A stretch of 64,000 nucleotides of DNA, taken from positions 28,674,162-28,738,161 of the forward strand of contig OU342637.1 of NCBI GenBank assembly GCA_910589415.1, given 5' to 3'. The translations under genes and the position numbers were made by a program. Positions 1 to 11,771 of this stretch are shown here, piece by piece; the stretch's first letter is position 1, and each line of letters begins with the position of its first letter. A model generated the notes under the pieces. The model searched no databases. It was not told where the DNA came from and was given only the letters and a program-made list of their open reading frames with translations. Source of the DNA: Malachius bipustulatus. Taxonomy: Eukaryota; Arthropoda; Insecta; Coleoptera; Melyridae.

Positions 1-446
1 AACTTTCTTATTTTAAATGGGACATCCTGTATATTATTACATTTTCAGATTGCCTGGAAAAATGTAATAAAAATGGTGTTTATAGTTCAAAATTCGAACG
101 AGTGGTTTATGAGTTATAAACAAATGAAAATCGCAATTTTCCATTTTCAAAGTGATGAAAAATCAGTGATTTTCAAAAAAAAAATAATAAATTTTTTTTT
201 TTGTAGATACTCCAGCGTAGTATATAAAAAGTTAGGATATTGACATGTAAGCTGTTTTCCGATATCTTGACCCGTTTTCAAGCTATAAGCTGCTTTGAAA
301 ATGGAAAATTGCAGTTTTCATTTGTTTATAACTCATTAATTGGTCGTAACAAATTTGAACTGTAAACATCATTTTTATTACTGTTTTTCAGGCAATCTGA
401 AAATGTAATAAAATACAGGGTGTACCATTCAAAAAAAGAAAAATAT
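1..446. repeat. Foldback (inverted-repeat) element, cut by the window edge
   Basis: Two long inverted arms (about 1-165 and 292-446) surround a short centre. The left arm contains gacatcctgtatattatta and the right arm contains the complement ending in aaatacagggtgt. A related foldback lies at 43620-44090. No coding capacity is visible. It is probably a non-autonomous DNA transposon relic; the left end lies outside the window. Confidence 0.7.
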
Positions 447-571
447 GGCAACTTTCGGTATAACCAAAAAAACCTTCTTGCGCATCAATCGCAGAAATAG
501 TGTATTTTTATGCGATTCAATAATAAATATTTTCTTCCTATTTTTTTTTATAATGAATTTAATGAATTAAA

Positions 572-1489
572 TGTGGTGTCCCTCAAGGTTCCATCTTAGG
601 ACCACTCTTATTCTTATGTTATATTAATGATTTACCTGCTTTTTTAAATATTCCAACTTTACTTTATGCTGATGATACTTTTCTTGTAATTTCAATTAGA
701 TCTAACGATAATATTGATATTAATTTTAAAGTAAATGAAATCTTGGAAAAATTATTTACTTGCTGTGAATTGAATAGGATTAAAGTTAATTTTCAAAAGA
801 CAAAATTAATTCATTTTTCAAATAAGAATAGAAATAAAAATACAATTCAATTAAATAATAAATTCAATATTGAAGACGTAGAATCTTTAAAATTATTAGG
901 TTTCAATTTAGATAGAACTCTTAATTGGAAATTACATATTAATACAATATCAAAAAAACTGTGCAAAATTTGCTTCCAACTGCGATTTTTAAAGAATAAA
1001 GGATTAAACTTAGGAATTTTAAAAACAGTGTATTATTCAAATTTTTATTCTATTTTAAAATACGGAATAATACATTGGGGGAATTCTTTTGATTGGTTAA
1101 TTATTTTCAAAATTCAAAAAAATTGCATAAGAATACTAGGCAATGTTAATCGAATGACATCTTGCAAAAAATTATTTAAAAATTTAAAAATTTTATCATT
1201 TCCAAGTCTATTTATATACGAATGTCTCTGTTTTGTACATAAAAATAAAAATTTGTTTACTTTTTTCAATTCTAATACCAGAAATTCTAATACAATTATT
1301 TTAAATAAACATAATACCACTCATTATGAATTATCTTCTGAATACATATGTGCCAAAATTTATAATCATTTACCAAATAATAACAAAAAATATAATTTAA
1401 AAAAAATTTCAAAAGAAATTAAAAATATTTTATTACAAAAATGTTACTATAGCTTAAATGAATATTTGAACAATTCTTTGGATTTATAA
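572..1489 (+). pseudogene. 5'-truncated non-LTR retrotransposon reverse transcriptase (C-terminal part)
   Basis: An open frame runs from 572 to the stop at 1489. It opens with the reverse transcriptase motif CGVPQGSILGPLLF, followed by the catalytic YADD box and the thumb region (KLLGFNLDRTLNWKLHI). Fingers and endonuclease are absent, so this is a dead 5'-truncated copy, the usual outcome of target-primed reverse transcription. It is followed by an AT-rich 3' UTR and a (TTA)n tail at 1603-1623. It is clearly diverged from the element at 2851-5002. Family is Jockey/CR1-like in the broad sense; I cannot place it further. Confidence 0.85.
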
Positions 1490-1602
1490 TTTCATAACTT
1501 TATTTCATAATTTCATAATTTTATAACTTTATAATTAATTTTACGATTTATTATTTTCCACAAAAAATACAATAATATGTATTTATAATGAGGAAATAAA
1601 TG

Positions 1603-1623
1603 TTATTATTATTATTATTATTA
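1603..1623 (+). repeat. (TTA)n tail of the non-LTR element
   Basis: Seven perfect TTA units directly follow the 3' UTR of the reverse transcriptase relic. This position is typical of the simple-repeat tail of non-LTR retrotransposons. Confidence 0.7.
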
Positions 1624-1684
1624 ATGAAAAATAATCCGATTTTTTTTTGGGAAAACTCCACCTACCTACAAAAAAAAAAGAATG

Positions 1685-1760
1685 ATCCTCTCGTGGATGC
1701 GAACCCGCTCCAACAGTTAGCTAGTCAAGGATGTAACAAACTGAGCCACACGGTGCGTTT
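1685..1760 (-). repeat. tRNA-like, possibly SINE-derived, segment
   Basis: On the minus strand there is an A-box-like stretch (gtggctcagtttgttac) and, about 35 bases later, a B-box-like stretch (gggttcgcatcc). The expected acceptor and T-stem pairing is poor, so I do not call a functional tRNA. A tRNA-derived SINE head or a decayed tRNA gene would both fit. Confidence 0.3.
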
Positions 1761-1825
1761 CGATTTGTAGTGATGATGGGGTAGATATATGTAGTACGTC
1801 AGGTACCTACATCTACTCATTTTAT

Positions 1826-2540
1826 TTTTTAAACTGGTCATATCTTAGTTATTAAAAAACCAATTTGAATACTTTTTTCACCTGCATGTAGGTGATTTAA
1901 TTGTCGTTGCGATTGCTCTTCTAATTTTCAGAACCATTCATAATTGAATGTGAAAAAAAATAAAAAAGAAATTGCGAACCATTTCATCGATTTAATAATT
2001 TTATATAACTGTAAGCTAATTTTGCACAAGCGAAAAACTTTTTTATCTTTCGTTTAAAGTGCTACATTAATCGAGGCGAATTGAAGCTAAGACATCAAAT
2101 TATATGTTAAAGCAAAAAAAAATGGAAAATTTCGGTTCAACTTCTTCAAAAATGGACTCATAAACGGTTATAGAATTGACACATTTTCACCCTTTTTCCT
2201 ACCCACGACACTGGCTTATTAATGGAAAATATGCTAATTTTATTGCATTAACTCAAATTTCCAATAATTTTCTTCAAATCCTGTTAATTTGATTTCAAAG
2301 TTTTTTTTGCCATCTTGCTCATACAATGGTTCAAAAAATTGTCAATTTTCCGTTAATGTTCAAAAAATTAAAATGGCCGCCATTTTGAAACGGCTCGGCC
2401 GATTTTGCTCAAGTGCAATACCAGACCACTCCTTGTGGACATCTTACTCTCACAAAAATTTCAGCCCCCTAGATTGAAAACTGCGGCCAGAAACCGTGCC
2501 TCAAGAACCGGATTTGGGGAACTTTGAAAGGACACCCTGT
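1826..2540 (-). repeat. Dispersed repeat shared with 22137-22440
   Basis: The stretch from 1830 (tcatatcttagttattaaa) to about 2110 aligns with 22140-22420 in the same orientation, including aaattagcttac- and tcgtttaaagt-like blocks at matching spacing. Its right end, gacaccctgtag at 2530-2540, is the complement of the cagggtgtc terminus seen on many foldbacks here. No protein-coding signal was seen. Confidence 0.6.
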
Positions 2541-2692
2541 AGAAGTAACGTGACTTTTGGATTTTTTTTCAACGAAAATCTAAAGTCATTCCCAAACTTT
2601 ACAAGAATCCAAAATTTCGTTCACTAATCTTGAAAGATAAAGCTACAGGAGCGTTTTTAAAATCGAAAAATCGTGATTTTGGAGAAATAAAT

Positions 2693-2698
2693 AAATAT

Positions 2699-2732
<34 letters not shown>
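2693..2732. repeat. (AT)n microsatellite
   Basis: Nearly uninterrupted alternating AT of about 40 bases, with one AA interruption. Confidence 0.9.
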
Positions 2733-2850
2733 CGTGGGCAGGTGAATTTTGGAAAACCACTTTTTCGTGATCTGGGGGTCATGATCGGTGGACATTTGAT
2801 GAGTTTGGGTGATTTTCGAAAAGTGATGTCGTCCTCAATAGTGTATTTTT

Positions 2851-4790
2851 TTGTTAAAAAATACACTAATAAGGTGGTTTACACCTTCAATAATACGTGA
2901 TATTAAGCATAAAGCTACATTGTGGCGTTTATATAGAACTACTAAAAGTCCAGAAAGATACAGGGAATTTTCTGTTTTGAGAAAGAAGATCAAGCTCAGT
3001 ATTAGCGAATCTTATAAAAGATATGTTTCCGCCGCCGAAAGATCCTTTCGAGATTGTCCGTCAAAATTTTGGGCTTTCATTAAAAATAAAAAAGCCGCGT
3101 CATCCGTGGGGAACAATGTGCATTACAACGGTGAGCAGATGGCTCGTCCCTCGGAGATTCTGGATGCATTTGCCAGGTTCTTCAGTGGGGCCTTTTCTGT
3201 CCCATCTCATTCGTCTTATTGTGACAACAATGCACGTAATGCGGGCAACAAATTTGGTGTTCAGCCATTCTCTGAAGACGAGGTATTTAAGGGTCTAAAG
3301 AGACTCAAAAATAAAATGACAGTTGGTCCAGACGAAATTCCAGCTTTTTTCTTAAAGGATTGTGCGAACTGTTTTGCGCGACCATTGGCAATCTTGTTTA
3401 ACGCTTACGAACACAGACAGTTCCTGACATCTGGAAGAGATCCAAAATTTGCCCCGTTCATAAGAAGGGTGACAGGACAGATGTAACTAATTTTAGACTC
3501 ATTAGTGTTATCTGCAATTTCAGCAAAGTCTTTGAGATACTATTACATAATACCTTGTATTCTGAGGTTCATGGTATGTTGTCCGTGTCGCAGCATGGCT
3601 TCGTCAAGGGGAGATCTGTTGTGACCAATATGGCATGTATGACCCAATATTTGGCCAAGGCTGTTGATGGAGGTCTGCAAGTGGATGTTATATACACCGA
3701 CCTGTCTAAGGCCTTTGACAGGCTGGACCATGGCATTTTGCTGCGTAAGCTGACTTTTCTTGGTTTTTCCGATTCTGTCGTATCATTGATGCGGTCATAT
3801 TTGACTGACCGTATGCAATATGTGGAACTGAATGGTTTCAGGTCAATCGAGTACGGGGTGCCGTCTGGTGTTCCTCAGGGATCCGTGTTCGGACCCTTAC
3901 TGTTTATAATATATATGAATGATATTGTTGAATGTCTCACGGTTGAATGCTTGATGTATGCAGACGACATTAAGATTTTCAGTATCGTTAGAGATGTAAG
4001 ACACTGCCAGAGATTGCAGGAGAATCTTCACAAAATCTCATCCTGGTGTATGAGGAATAATATGCCGTTAAACATAGGAAAATGCAGCACGCTTACTTTT
4101 ACTTTGAAGCAGTCACCAGTTATATTTGACTATCAAATTTTAGATAGAATTCTGCATCGGTCAAACACATTTCGAGATCTCGGTGTTGTTTTCGACAGCA
4201 AGCTCACGTTTTCAAGACACATCGAAACTATTGTTGGCGAGTCACTTAGGACCTATGGATTTGTACTTAGAAGCAGCAGAGATATCGTTAGTGAAGACGT
4301 TCTCAAAGTACTTTTTAATGCTTTCGTAAGATCAAAATTAGAGTATGCGTCGCCTATTTGGTCTCCGTCATATGCTTCTCACATGAACTTATTAGAATCT
4401 GTTCAGCGGCGGTTTTTGAAACTTCTAGCATACAGGGTGAGTGGCGTTTATCCCGAAACAGGAATACCGAATGCTGTGCTCTGGGAGCGATTTTCGATGT
4501 CGGCTCTTGAGAAGAGGCGACACTATCAGTCTCTTATATTTTTACATAAATTGGTAAATGGTATCATTGATTGTCCTGCTTTATATGGCATGCTAAATTT
4601 TAATGTACCTAGGGAGGGTTCTCGACAGGGACACGCATTTTATCTGCCTACGCCGAGAACAAATGTTTTAAAGTTTTCAATAATTTATAGAATATGCGAT
4701 TTGTACAATAATATGTGTAAACACAAAGATCCAAGGTTCTGCAGCCCCAGCTATTTTAAGTCCGTAATTTGGCATAGCACGAACGTTTGA
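2851..4790 (+). pseudogene. 5'-truncated non-LTR retrotransposon ORF2 (reverse transcriptase), frameshifted
   Basis: The frame starting near 2866 reads the linker after the endonuclease (RWFTPSIIRDIKHKATLWR) and continues to about 3420. There a one-base loss shifts the coding frame; the new frame carries ICPVHKKGD, the fingers, DLSKAFDRLDH, GVPQGSVFGPLLFIIYMND and YADD (about 3960), then the thumb to the stop at 4788-4790. The endonuclease and ORF1 are missing, so the copy is truncated as well as frameshifted. The minus-strand fragment at 51700-52390 is a diverged relative: compare its DLGVAFDSRLRFRSHID with DLGVVFDSKLTFSRHIE here. Jockey-like clade in the broad sense. Confidence 0.9.
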
Positions 4791-4967
4791 AATAATCATT
4801 GCTGTTCAAGTTATCTTGTTTTCTGTTGTTGCTGCGGTTATTATTGTTGTTATTATGTATTGCCTATATGTTAATTTGTGGATTTACCAATTATATTTTT
4901 ATATCGTTAAACTTTCTGTAATTTCCTGCTCTGTAGTTGGGTATATACCTGTAGAGCAGTGTAACTA

Positions 4968-5002
<35 letters not shown>
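4968..5002 (+). repeat. (AAAT)n tail of the non-LTR element
   Basis: About eight AAAT units end the 3' UTR of the reverse transcriptase element. The tail abuts the repeat that starts aaccggaagtggtg, which suggests insertion into a pre-existing copy of that repeat. Confidence 0.75.
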
Positions 5003-5143
5003 CCGGAAGTGGTGTGGGGTTGTAAATATTTTAGTTTAGCTCGCCAAAATCGAAACTATACATTTACAAATTTTTAGACTTCCACTCCCAACACTTCTCC
5101 ATATAAAAATGCCCTAAGGTTCTCGCGCCTCATCCTGTATAGC
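5003..5143 (+). repeat. Partial copy of a dispersed repeat (second copy at 34031-34230)
   Basis: It shares accggaagt, ggggttgtaaatattt and ggttctcgcgcct blocks in the same order as 34080-34215. The copy at 34031 has an intact left end (atacagggtatccc); here the left part is missing next to the non-LTR tail. Noncoding. Confidence 0.6.
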
Positions 5144-6291
5144 AGATGTAGATTTAAGCCGAGATTTAAGCAGAATATGCAAAGATCAAGGACAGAAACA
5201 ATTGTGACAGTCTTTTATATTTACAATTTCATTGTTGGAGAGTAGAACGATCAGCAGGACATTTTTGATACAATACTGCTGAGGTACTCAAATCGATCTC
5301 AGTAAGGTCTCCTATACCTACTGTATATTCGTATTTTTGATACATTTTTGATATTCTTAAGACGAGTACAGTTCTAAAACAGTCTCCATAATCTCACGAG
5401 TGATTGACGTCTTTTTCACAACTATCAGTAAAATTGAAAGATTAGATCTAGCCACACTGAAAAAACTACTACCGTATTTCCAAATATAGTCCTATTTTTG
5501 GACCTTTTCACTTTAATCGACCACAATAAGCATCACTTCAATTATAAAAAATTAAAACAATGAAAGATCTAGTTTCAAGTTGAATATACAGGAGTTAACG
5601 AAATCGAAATATATCTGCACATGGTTGAAGAAATATTTCTCTTTAAGCTGAATGAAGAATTTACATTTGAGTGAATGATGAACTTACATTACATTTAAAA
5701 GTTTCCACATTTGATTCAATCCTTATTATCATTGAATCAAAGAGAGAAAAATACTAAAACAATATTATTATTTTGCTTCGCTCAATGAATCTTAGGATTG
5801 ATTTAACGGGTTCAAATTTTCCTCACAACATGTTTTGTGATTGTAAGGAAATGATAATAGGGTTCATTCAAAAGCGGATATTATGGAATGAATTGCGCTT
5901 ATCATTGAAACGAAAATGGCTGTAACTGAGAAAATCAAACTATATTCCGTTTTATTTTACCATCATTTCCTTCATTGTATTACAAGCCGTAGGACGCAAT
6001 GACGCGCCATGACATTGAAGAAAGTGACATAAGTTTTCAATTATGCGGTACAAAATTCTTGTAGTGAGTATTTTTTACATCATAATATAGATAAATTTAA
6101 AACATGGAAAGATCTCCTGAAGGAGTGGTGCCTGGAAGAGTTAATACCAGAATTTAACGGTAAGTATATCTACAAGTATATTATAGCCTATACCTTTCTT
6201 CACATCCATCTTGAAAGCATGTATGTACATCTGATATATTCTAGTTAGGGTGGGTACTTAATTAAAATTTTGTTAGATCTTAGGTATATAT
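5144..6291. other. No gene or clear repeat recognised
   Basis: AT-rich sequence with no convincing open frame, splice-supported exon or strong inverted repeat. Confidence 0.5.
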
Positions 6292-6492
6292 TTAGAGGTT
6301 AAACGACTTACCTGGTAAGGAAGTTCAATCCTCAATTATACGAGATGATCACGTCCGAAAATATCACCCTGTAGTGACGTTCACGAGCTCCAATAGTGCG
6401 TAATGTTTTCAGTTTTTTAAAATCCCCAGGTAGGTACCTATTACTCACCCGCACGTCCGGCCGTTATCTGCTGTAGATAGCTCATTATCGTT
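6292..6492. repeat. Left inverted terminal repeat of the DIRS-like element
   Basis: Starts ttagaggttaaacgactta. From about 6363 to 6492 it is the reverse complement of 11545-11680 with very few differences. The outermost 70 bases have diverged from the right terminus but are repeated, inverted, at 6548-6625. Confidence 0.8.
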
Positions 6493-6547
6493 CTGAGCTT
6501 TTTCAATTTTTTAGATCGTTATCAGTTGGGTATAGGGTGCGGGTGGG

Positions 6548-6665
6548 TTGTGATATTTTCGGACGTGATCATCTCGTATAATTGAGGATTGAACTTCCTT
6601 ACCAGGTAAGTCGTTTAACCTCTAATTATACTTCGATGATCACGTCCTCAATATCACCCTGTAGA
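6548..6665. repeat. Internal complementary region (ICR) of the DIRS-like element
   Basis: 6548-6625 is the reverse complement of the outer left end (6293-6363). 6626-6665 (ttatacttcgatgatcacg and onward) is the reverse complement of the outer right end (11662-11704). Read as its complement, the region spells the two element ends joined head to tail. In DIRS elements this region is the proposed template for completing the ends through a circular intermediate (established for the family). Confidence 0.8.
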
Positions 6666-6904
6666 TGTTTAAAGCACAACCGATCTAAAAAATATCCTGT
6701 TTCCTGGTAGGTGTTGCTTGCTGGAATATTATGGCGAATAAAATTAGGAAGCATACCTACTAACCATGCAGAGTAATATTTATTTCCGTTATCAAAGTTA
6801 CATACTTTTTTCACAGAATTTAAAACCAATAATAACACTGATGTAAAACTATGTTTCAACCAGACGAAGAGTATGTAAATAATAATTACCAATTCAAGTA
6901 AATG

Positions 6905-7650
6905 AACTTATTTGCCTAGGTGCAAATAACTGACCTAAAATTTTTGATTTGACGCAACTTGCCTGATACTTCATTACAGGTCGATTATAATATTTATTTA
7001 CCTTTGAGTTTTCTGTCCACCCCAGTGCTGTTTTTGTAAAATGCTTTCAACACTGAGGCCTTTCATTGCAGCAGCGGCAGTAGTTGCATGTCGCGTTCTA
7101 TGCGATTTGAATTTTCTGGTATTTATTCTGGCTTTTGGGCCAGCCTTAATGCAACGACTGATTGTTTGAATAGTCGCTGGATGATATAGCTTTTTGAAGG
7201 TAAGTAATAATTGATCTATCTCTCCTCTGAATTCTTTTGTTGAGTCTATGTAAAATATGAGTACTGACGAAGCGCATTGGTTTGACCTTTCTCTAAAATA
7301 GGGTAATGTTATTTTTGGTTGGCATTTGTTAGATGTGGAAGTTTTCATTAGATCCGTTATCACAACTTCAACTTTTTCATCATTGATTATGGATTATGTT
7401 TGATAACTTGATCTTTGCTAATTTTTGTACTCTTTGTGCCGATAATAATGCTAGAAGAAGAGTAAGTTTATAATAATCAGTTGCAAAGACAGTGATTCCA
7501 ATGAATTTAGCTCAGGATTTAGAGGCTCAAGATACACTAGTATAGGGTGCAGATCTCATATCTCGTTGTACCTTGGGAATTTTGGTCCTGTTCTAAAAGC
7601 CCCTTTCAAGAATCTCATTAATATGGTCTGATCGGTTGGTTGTAATAATG
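6905..7650 (-). pseudogene. Tyrosine recombinase domain of the DIRS-like element, frameshifted
   Basis: Traces upstream of 7363 read FLKGAFRTGPKFPRYNE and SLESLSLQL in broken frames. The best open segment is 6998-7363: VVITDLMKTSTSNK, then INTRKFKSHRTRHATTAAAA, which carries the HxxR recombinase motif, and LSVESILQKQHWGG. In another frame just downstream lies KYYNRPVMKY, the likely nucleophile tyrosine region, so there is a frameshift near 7005. This order matches the integrase-like domain of DIRS/Ngaro elements. It is non-functional. Confidence 0.8.
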
Positions 7651-7936
7651 TATTCAAGGCAGACCTATGTCTGTTAAGGGTACTGTACTTTTCCCCCTTA
7701 TTATATTCTTCCTATAAAAATTTAATTATTTTATTTGGGTCTGAATTAAATACTTCCACCCTTTCACAAAGCCACAATTTTTTGTACGTGGAGCTATATT
7801 GCTTCAACGTCTTTTCGCTAAGAGATGGTATCATATGGTTTTTAAAGCAGTTCCAGGAACATTTTTTAAGATGTACGCTTCCCGGAAAACCGTGCTGCTC
7901 TCCGGGTAAGGCTTTCCCATAGAGGATGAGGTTGTC

Positions 7937-9330
7937 TCAAATAAGATGAGAGTAAAGTTTTATTAGTGTGCAAAATTGGCAACTCGCAGAAACAATCAAA
8001 TTTTTCAATGCAGGACACCATGGCTGTGTTTTCCATGGTGGAAAAACAACAATATATTTTGCCTTATCAATCAAAAATTTATTTATCATCGTGGATCGGA
8101 GCGGGGAGGGCGGAACTGCGTAAAATTTTATAAGTATTAGTCCATGATAATGTGAAAGCATCTACTGTTGCTGATTATGGATCTGGACGCCAAAATACAA
8201 AGTTTTGCATTTATTATTAAGGTGGGAGGCAAATAAATTTACGTTTGGTAGGCCCAGTTCAGAAACAACATTTCCAAATTTGTCGCCTTATTTTGTTCAA
8301 TGGCCCATGCTTGACGCCGCCTATGCGATTTATGTAGGCTATGGCTGTAATATTAGCTTATCTTAAGAGGGTATGCCTGTTATAATATATATATTTTATT
8401 TTATTTTATTTATTTATTTATTTATTTATTTTTTCGCAAAGCCTTTTAAAATTGAACACATCCATGAGTTCCAGCTGATTGATATGATAAGCACTCTCCT
8501 GTAAGCTCCAAACCCCTCGGGAGTTTGTTGCACCCCATTCTGAATTGGATGCATCGGTGCAGATTATAGTAAAATATTGTTTGTTTATTTATTGCTCATT
8601 TTCGCATTTTTCAAGCTTTTCGACTACGAATCGATATCTATTAAGAGATAATTCAGAATAATTATCTTCTTATCATAATTTGAATTTTATTTTTTAAGTC
8701 CTAGATATTTTCCCTTTCAAATTGTTTCACATGCACCCAACAGTAGTTACAGCATAGCTGCGACAAGAGTTATTAATTTTCAAGAACATTGGTAACTGTG
8801 AGACAATTTTTTGTTTTTCATTTGGAATTGACATTATCATCTCCTGACTATTGGAAACAAATCCTATAGAAATGTTATATTTTTACTGTGATTTGGGCAA
8901 CTTTTCTCATAATTTATAATAAAATCTAGAGATGTTATTTTTATTTTTATTTATTTTTATTTATTTATTTATTTTTTCTATCAATCAATATCATCAATAT
9001 CATATGGGTCAAGGTATATTATTGAAACATGACCCATAGATCTCAAGCGATTCACGATAGGTTCAAAAATTTTTTGTAAAAACATATGGTGCTGTCGAAA
9101 GACTATTTGGAAGGCACGTAAACCCAAAAAGGTGGTTATCGTATTTGAATTTGAAAAAATATGCATTCTTGAGATCAACCGTAGGTACTCATATAGCATC
9201 CTTCATTTATTAGGTTTTTTACAGTTCTGAAATCCTCAAGTTTAAAATGTGGACAGTTCCTTGAGATTTATTTTCTGCTCCGGGAGGTCCTAAAAAGGGG
9301 GTCCCGGCTGCTTCACTGCAGTCGTTAAGT
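7937..9330 (-). pseudogene. Reverse transcriptase and RNase H remains of the DIRS-like element
   Basis: Near 9300-9180 broken frames read PHFKLEDFRTVKNLINEG and the DLK.AYF motif. At 9199-8981 come KIFEPIVNRLRSMGHVSII and YLDPYDID, where the YLDD catalytic box is altered. At 8100-7990 the segment DKAKYIVVFPPWKTQPWCP matches the conserved stretch between RNase H and recombinase in DIRS-type elements. Stops and shifts interrupt throughout, and the RNase H core itself is poorly preserved. This assignment rests on remembered family motifs. Confidence 0.7.
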
Positions 9331-9599
9331 TATGTCAGAGGCCCTTATTGTGGCTACTTGAAAACTTCTGACACTTGGGCTTTACCACAGCCATATGATA
9401 TTTATTTATTTTTATGAACCTATAATTCCCATTGGGTTTTATAACAATGGAGCTCAATAGCTCCAATTTCCCTAAGTTCTATAATAGACTGAAATAATTC
9501 AGAAGATGATTTTTGTATAGGAACTTTCCCTTGTTAGGTTTTTTCCTGGTTCAGCTTGTTCGGTCGCCCTTTTCGTTATTACAAAAAGCAACGTGTCCG

Positions 9600-10115
9600 C
9601 CTTTTATTGTACTGATATTTTTTGAACTGCGGCATTGACATCATGATTTAATTTGAATTTTCTGTGCGTAGATACTGTGTGATGCATGTCTGTCAGAATC
9701 TTTCCAGCATCCACTGTTGCAGATGTGGTCCACTAGTCAATGTTTCCGTTATTTGATAACGTTTTTGTAGAAACGTATCGTTAATAATGCTTACTGAACG
9801 ATTGATGTTTAACGATTACAACAATCGGATTGCTGTATAGTTCAATTCGGCCTGTGACAAAAGTGTTTGCACCTCCGTATTGAGTCTTGGTTCCCTGAGA
9901 GTTTGACAGTTCCCAGGAATATTCCACTCTTTAACTAGCTGTTGTCTAGTTTCGCGGTCGAGCTATGGTGATAAATAATTCTGACATCTGTCCAACAATT
10001 CTTCAGCAATAGGTATTCGGCCCTGATTCAGCTACTTGATTTAGATTTTCGTCCAAAATTGCTGTGATAGAATCACCTTGTTCCTCAATCATCGTTACAG
10101 GGGGTTGCGTGAGCG
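9600..10115 (-). pseudogene. gag-like remains of the DIRS-like element
   Basis: Minus-strand frames read LDENLNQVAESG, ETRQQLVKEWNIPGNCQTL and REPRLNTEVQTLLSQAEL, with stops between them. The LVKEW.IP.NC..L..P.LN pattern resembles the gag-like protein of arthropod DIRS elements. The boundaries are approximate. Confidence 0.5.
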
Positions 10116-10372
10116 AAGATCTCACTGAGTGAGCTGATTCACTATATCTGGCTGTTATTCCTCGCTAGTGATATCAGTGATATCACACGAGTCACCTGCC
10201 TGTTGATCAAGGTACTTAAATTTTGTATTAGCTATTAATGCTTCGGTCGTGTTGTTAGTACTTTTATGCACTAGTAACCATTATTAATATGATTCTTTGT
10301 TATAAGTCATCACTATTGATATGATTATTAATATATTCGGATTATTACTATGTATTTTTTCATCACTCTTAG

Positions 10373-10450
10373 GCCCGTATTCACAAAGCGTTTCTGTCCT
10401 GTAATATCTCGAAAATAATTATTTAGGAAATTATCGTTTGTGAATACGGC
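10373..10450. repeat. Deleted MITE copy (CCGTATTCA family)
   Basis: Left end ggcccgtattcacaaa and right end tttgtgaatacgg form a terminal inverted repeat around a short core. It is the shortest of four family members here (others at 11772, 52911 and 56931) and sits inside the DIRS-like element just downstream of the tandem repeats. Confidence 0.7.
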
Positions 10451-10460
10451 GATAGTATAG

Positions 10461-11345
10461 TTATTTTGACCTTTTCTCATCCCCATAACTCGATTAAGGG
10501 TATTAGTCCCTAACCGGTCCATGTTAGGACTGCTGTCCACCCTTTAAGTGCACTTAACTATTACATTAAGTGAGGTTCTAATCATCCACACCTATTACAG
10601 TGAGCATGATAACCTGACAGAGAGGATTACTGACAGAGAGAATTACTTTATTCGAATTATTACTATGTATTTTTCATCACTATAAGTATACTTATTTTGA
10701 CCTTTTCTCATCCCCATAACTCGATTAAGGGTATTAGTCCCTAACCGGTCCATGTTAGGACTGCTGTCCACCCTTTAAGTGCACTTAACTATTACATTAA
10801 GTGAGGTTCTAATCATCCACACCTATTACAGTGAGCATGATAACCTGACAGAGAGAATTACTGACAGAGATAATTACTTTATTCGAATTATGACTACTTA
10901 TGTATTTTTCATCACTATAAGTATACTTATTTTGACCTTTTCTCATCCCCATAACTCGATTAAGGGTATTAGTCCCTAACCGGTCCATGTTAGGACTGCT
11001 GTCCACCCTTTAAGTGCACTTAACTATTACATTAAGTGAGGTTCTAATCATCCACACCTATTACAGTGAGCATGATAACCTGACAGAGAGGATTACTGAC
11101 AGAGAGAATTACTTTATTCGAATTATTACTATGTATTTTTCATCACTATAAGTATACTTATTTTGACCTTTTCTCATCCCCATAACTCGATTAAGGGTAT
11201 TAGTCCCTAACCGGTCCATGTTAGGACTGCTGTCCACCCTTTAAGTGCACTTAACTATTACATTAAGTGAGGTTCTAATCATCCACACCTATTACAGTGA
11301 GCATGATAACCTGACAGAGAGGATTTACTGACAGAGAGTGACAGA
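10461..11345. repeat. Tandem repeat, four copies of about 231-235 bp
   Basis: The marker ttattttgaccttttctcat begins units at 10461, 10692, 10927 and 11158, giving periods of 231, 235 and 231. Copies are nearly identical, including the palindromes gtgcactt and ttaagtgcacttaa. The array lies in the 5' region of the DIRS-like element. Open frames within it on both strands are repeat artefacts. Confidence 0.95.
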
Positions 11346-11544
11346 AAGGCTATTTATGTCTCTCAATTAAGAAAAAAAATAAAAACTTTTAAGTTATTGT
11401 ACTTACTTGAAAGGTTTAGCTGTTTATCCATTTTTCTTAATTTTTTCTAACTTCCTTCGTGTTTTGCTTTTTAGTTGTTTCGGCATTTTACAGTAATTTT
11501 CCAGCAACACTCTCTTAAACACTAGCGCACGTATCGAGCGTAAG

Positions 11545-11704
11545 AACGATAATGAGCTATCTACAGCAGATAACGGCCGGACGTGCGGGTGAGTAATAGG
11601 TACCTACCTGGGGATTTTAAAAAACTGAAAACATTACGCACTATTGGAGCTCGTGAACGTCACTACAGGGTGATATTGAGGACGTGATCATCGAAGTATA
11701 ATTA
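11545..11704. repeat. Right inverted terminal repeat of the DIRS-like element
   Basis: Reverse complement of 6363-6492 over most of its length. Its outermost 40 bases (gaggacgtgatcatcgaagt and onward) recur inverted at 6626-6665 in the internal complementary region. Confidence 0.8.
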
Positions 11705-11771
11705 TTTGTGTAAAACATGTCGTCGTCTATCATCTAGGTGTGTAGTAAAAAGCCTGTAAGTATCTCTATAA

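Larger units (their letters stand above)
6292..11704 (-). mobile_element. DIRS-like tyrosine-recombinase retrotransposon, decayed but structurally complete
   Basis: The element reads on the minus strand in the order gag-like (about 10.1-9.7 kb), reverse transcriptase/RNase H (9.3-7.9 kb) and tyrosine recombinase (7.65-6.9 kb), all broken by stops and frameshifts. The outer ends are inverted repeats: 6292-6492 pairs with 11545-11704, sharing ccggccgttatctgctgtag or its complement. Just inside the left repeat, 6548-6665 is complementary to both outer ends joined together. Inverted termini plus such an internal complementary region are the hallmark of DIRS elements. Both ends carry the trinucleotide TTA, consistent with recombinase-mediated insertion without target duplication. 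Four 231-bp tandem repeats sit between the 5' end and gag. Confidence 0.85.

Noticed and set aside
10328..11006. Repeated frames starting MDSSPNMDRLG on the minus strand
   Set aside because: They recur because the DNA is a tandem repeat; no signal, motif or codon bias supports a protein.
10461..11345. CRISPR-like repeat structure
   Set aside because: Units are contiguous 231-bp tandem copies with no unique spacers, in eukaryotic DNA.
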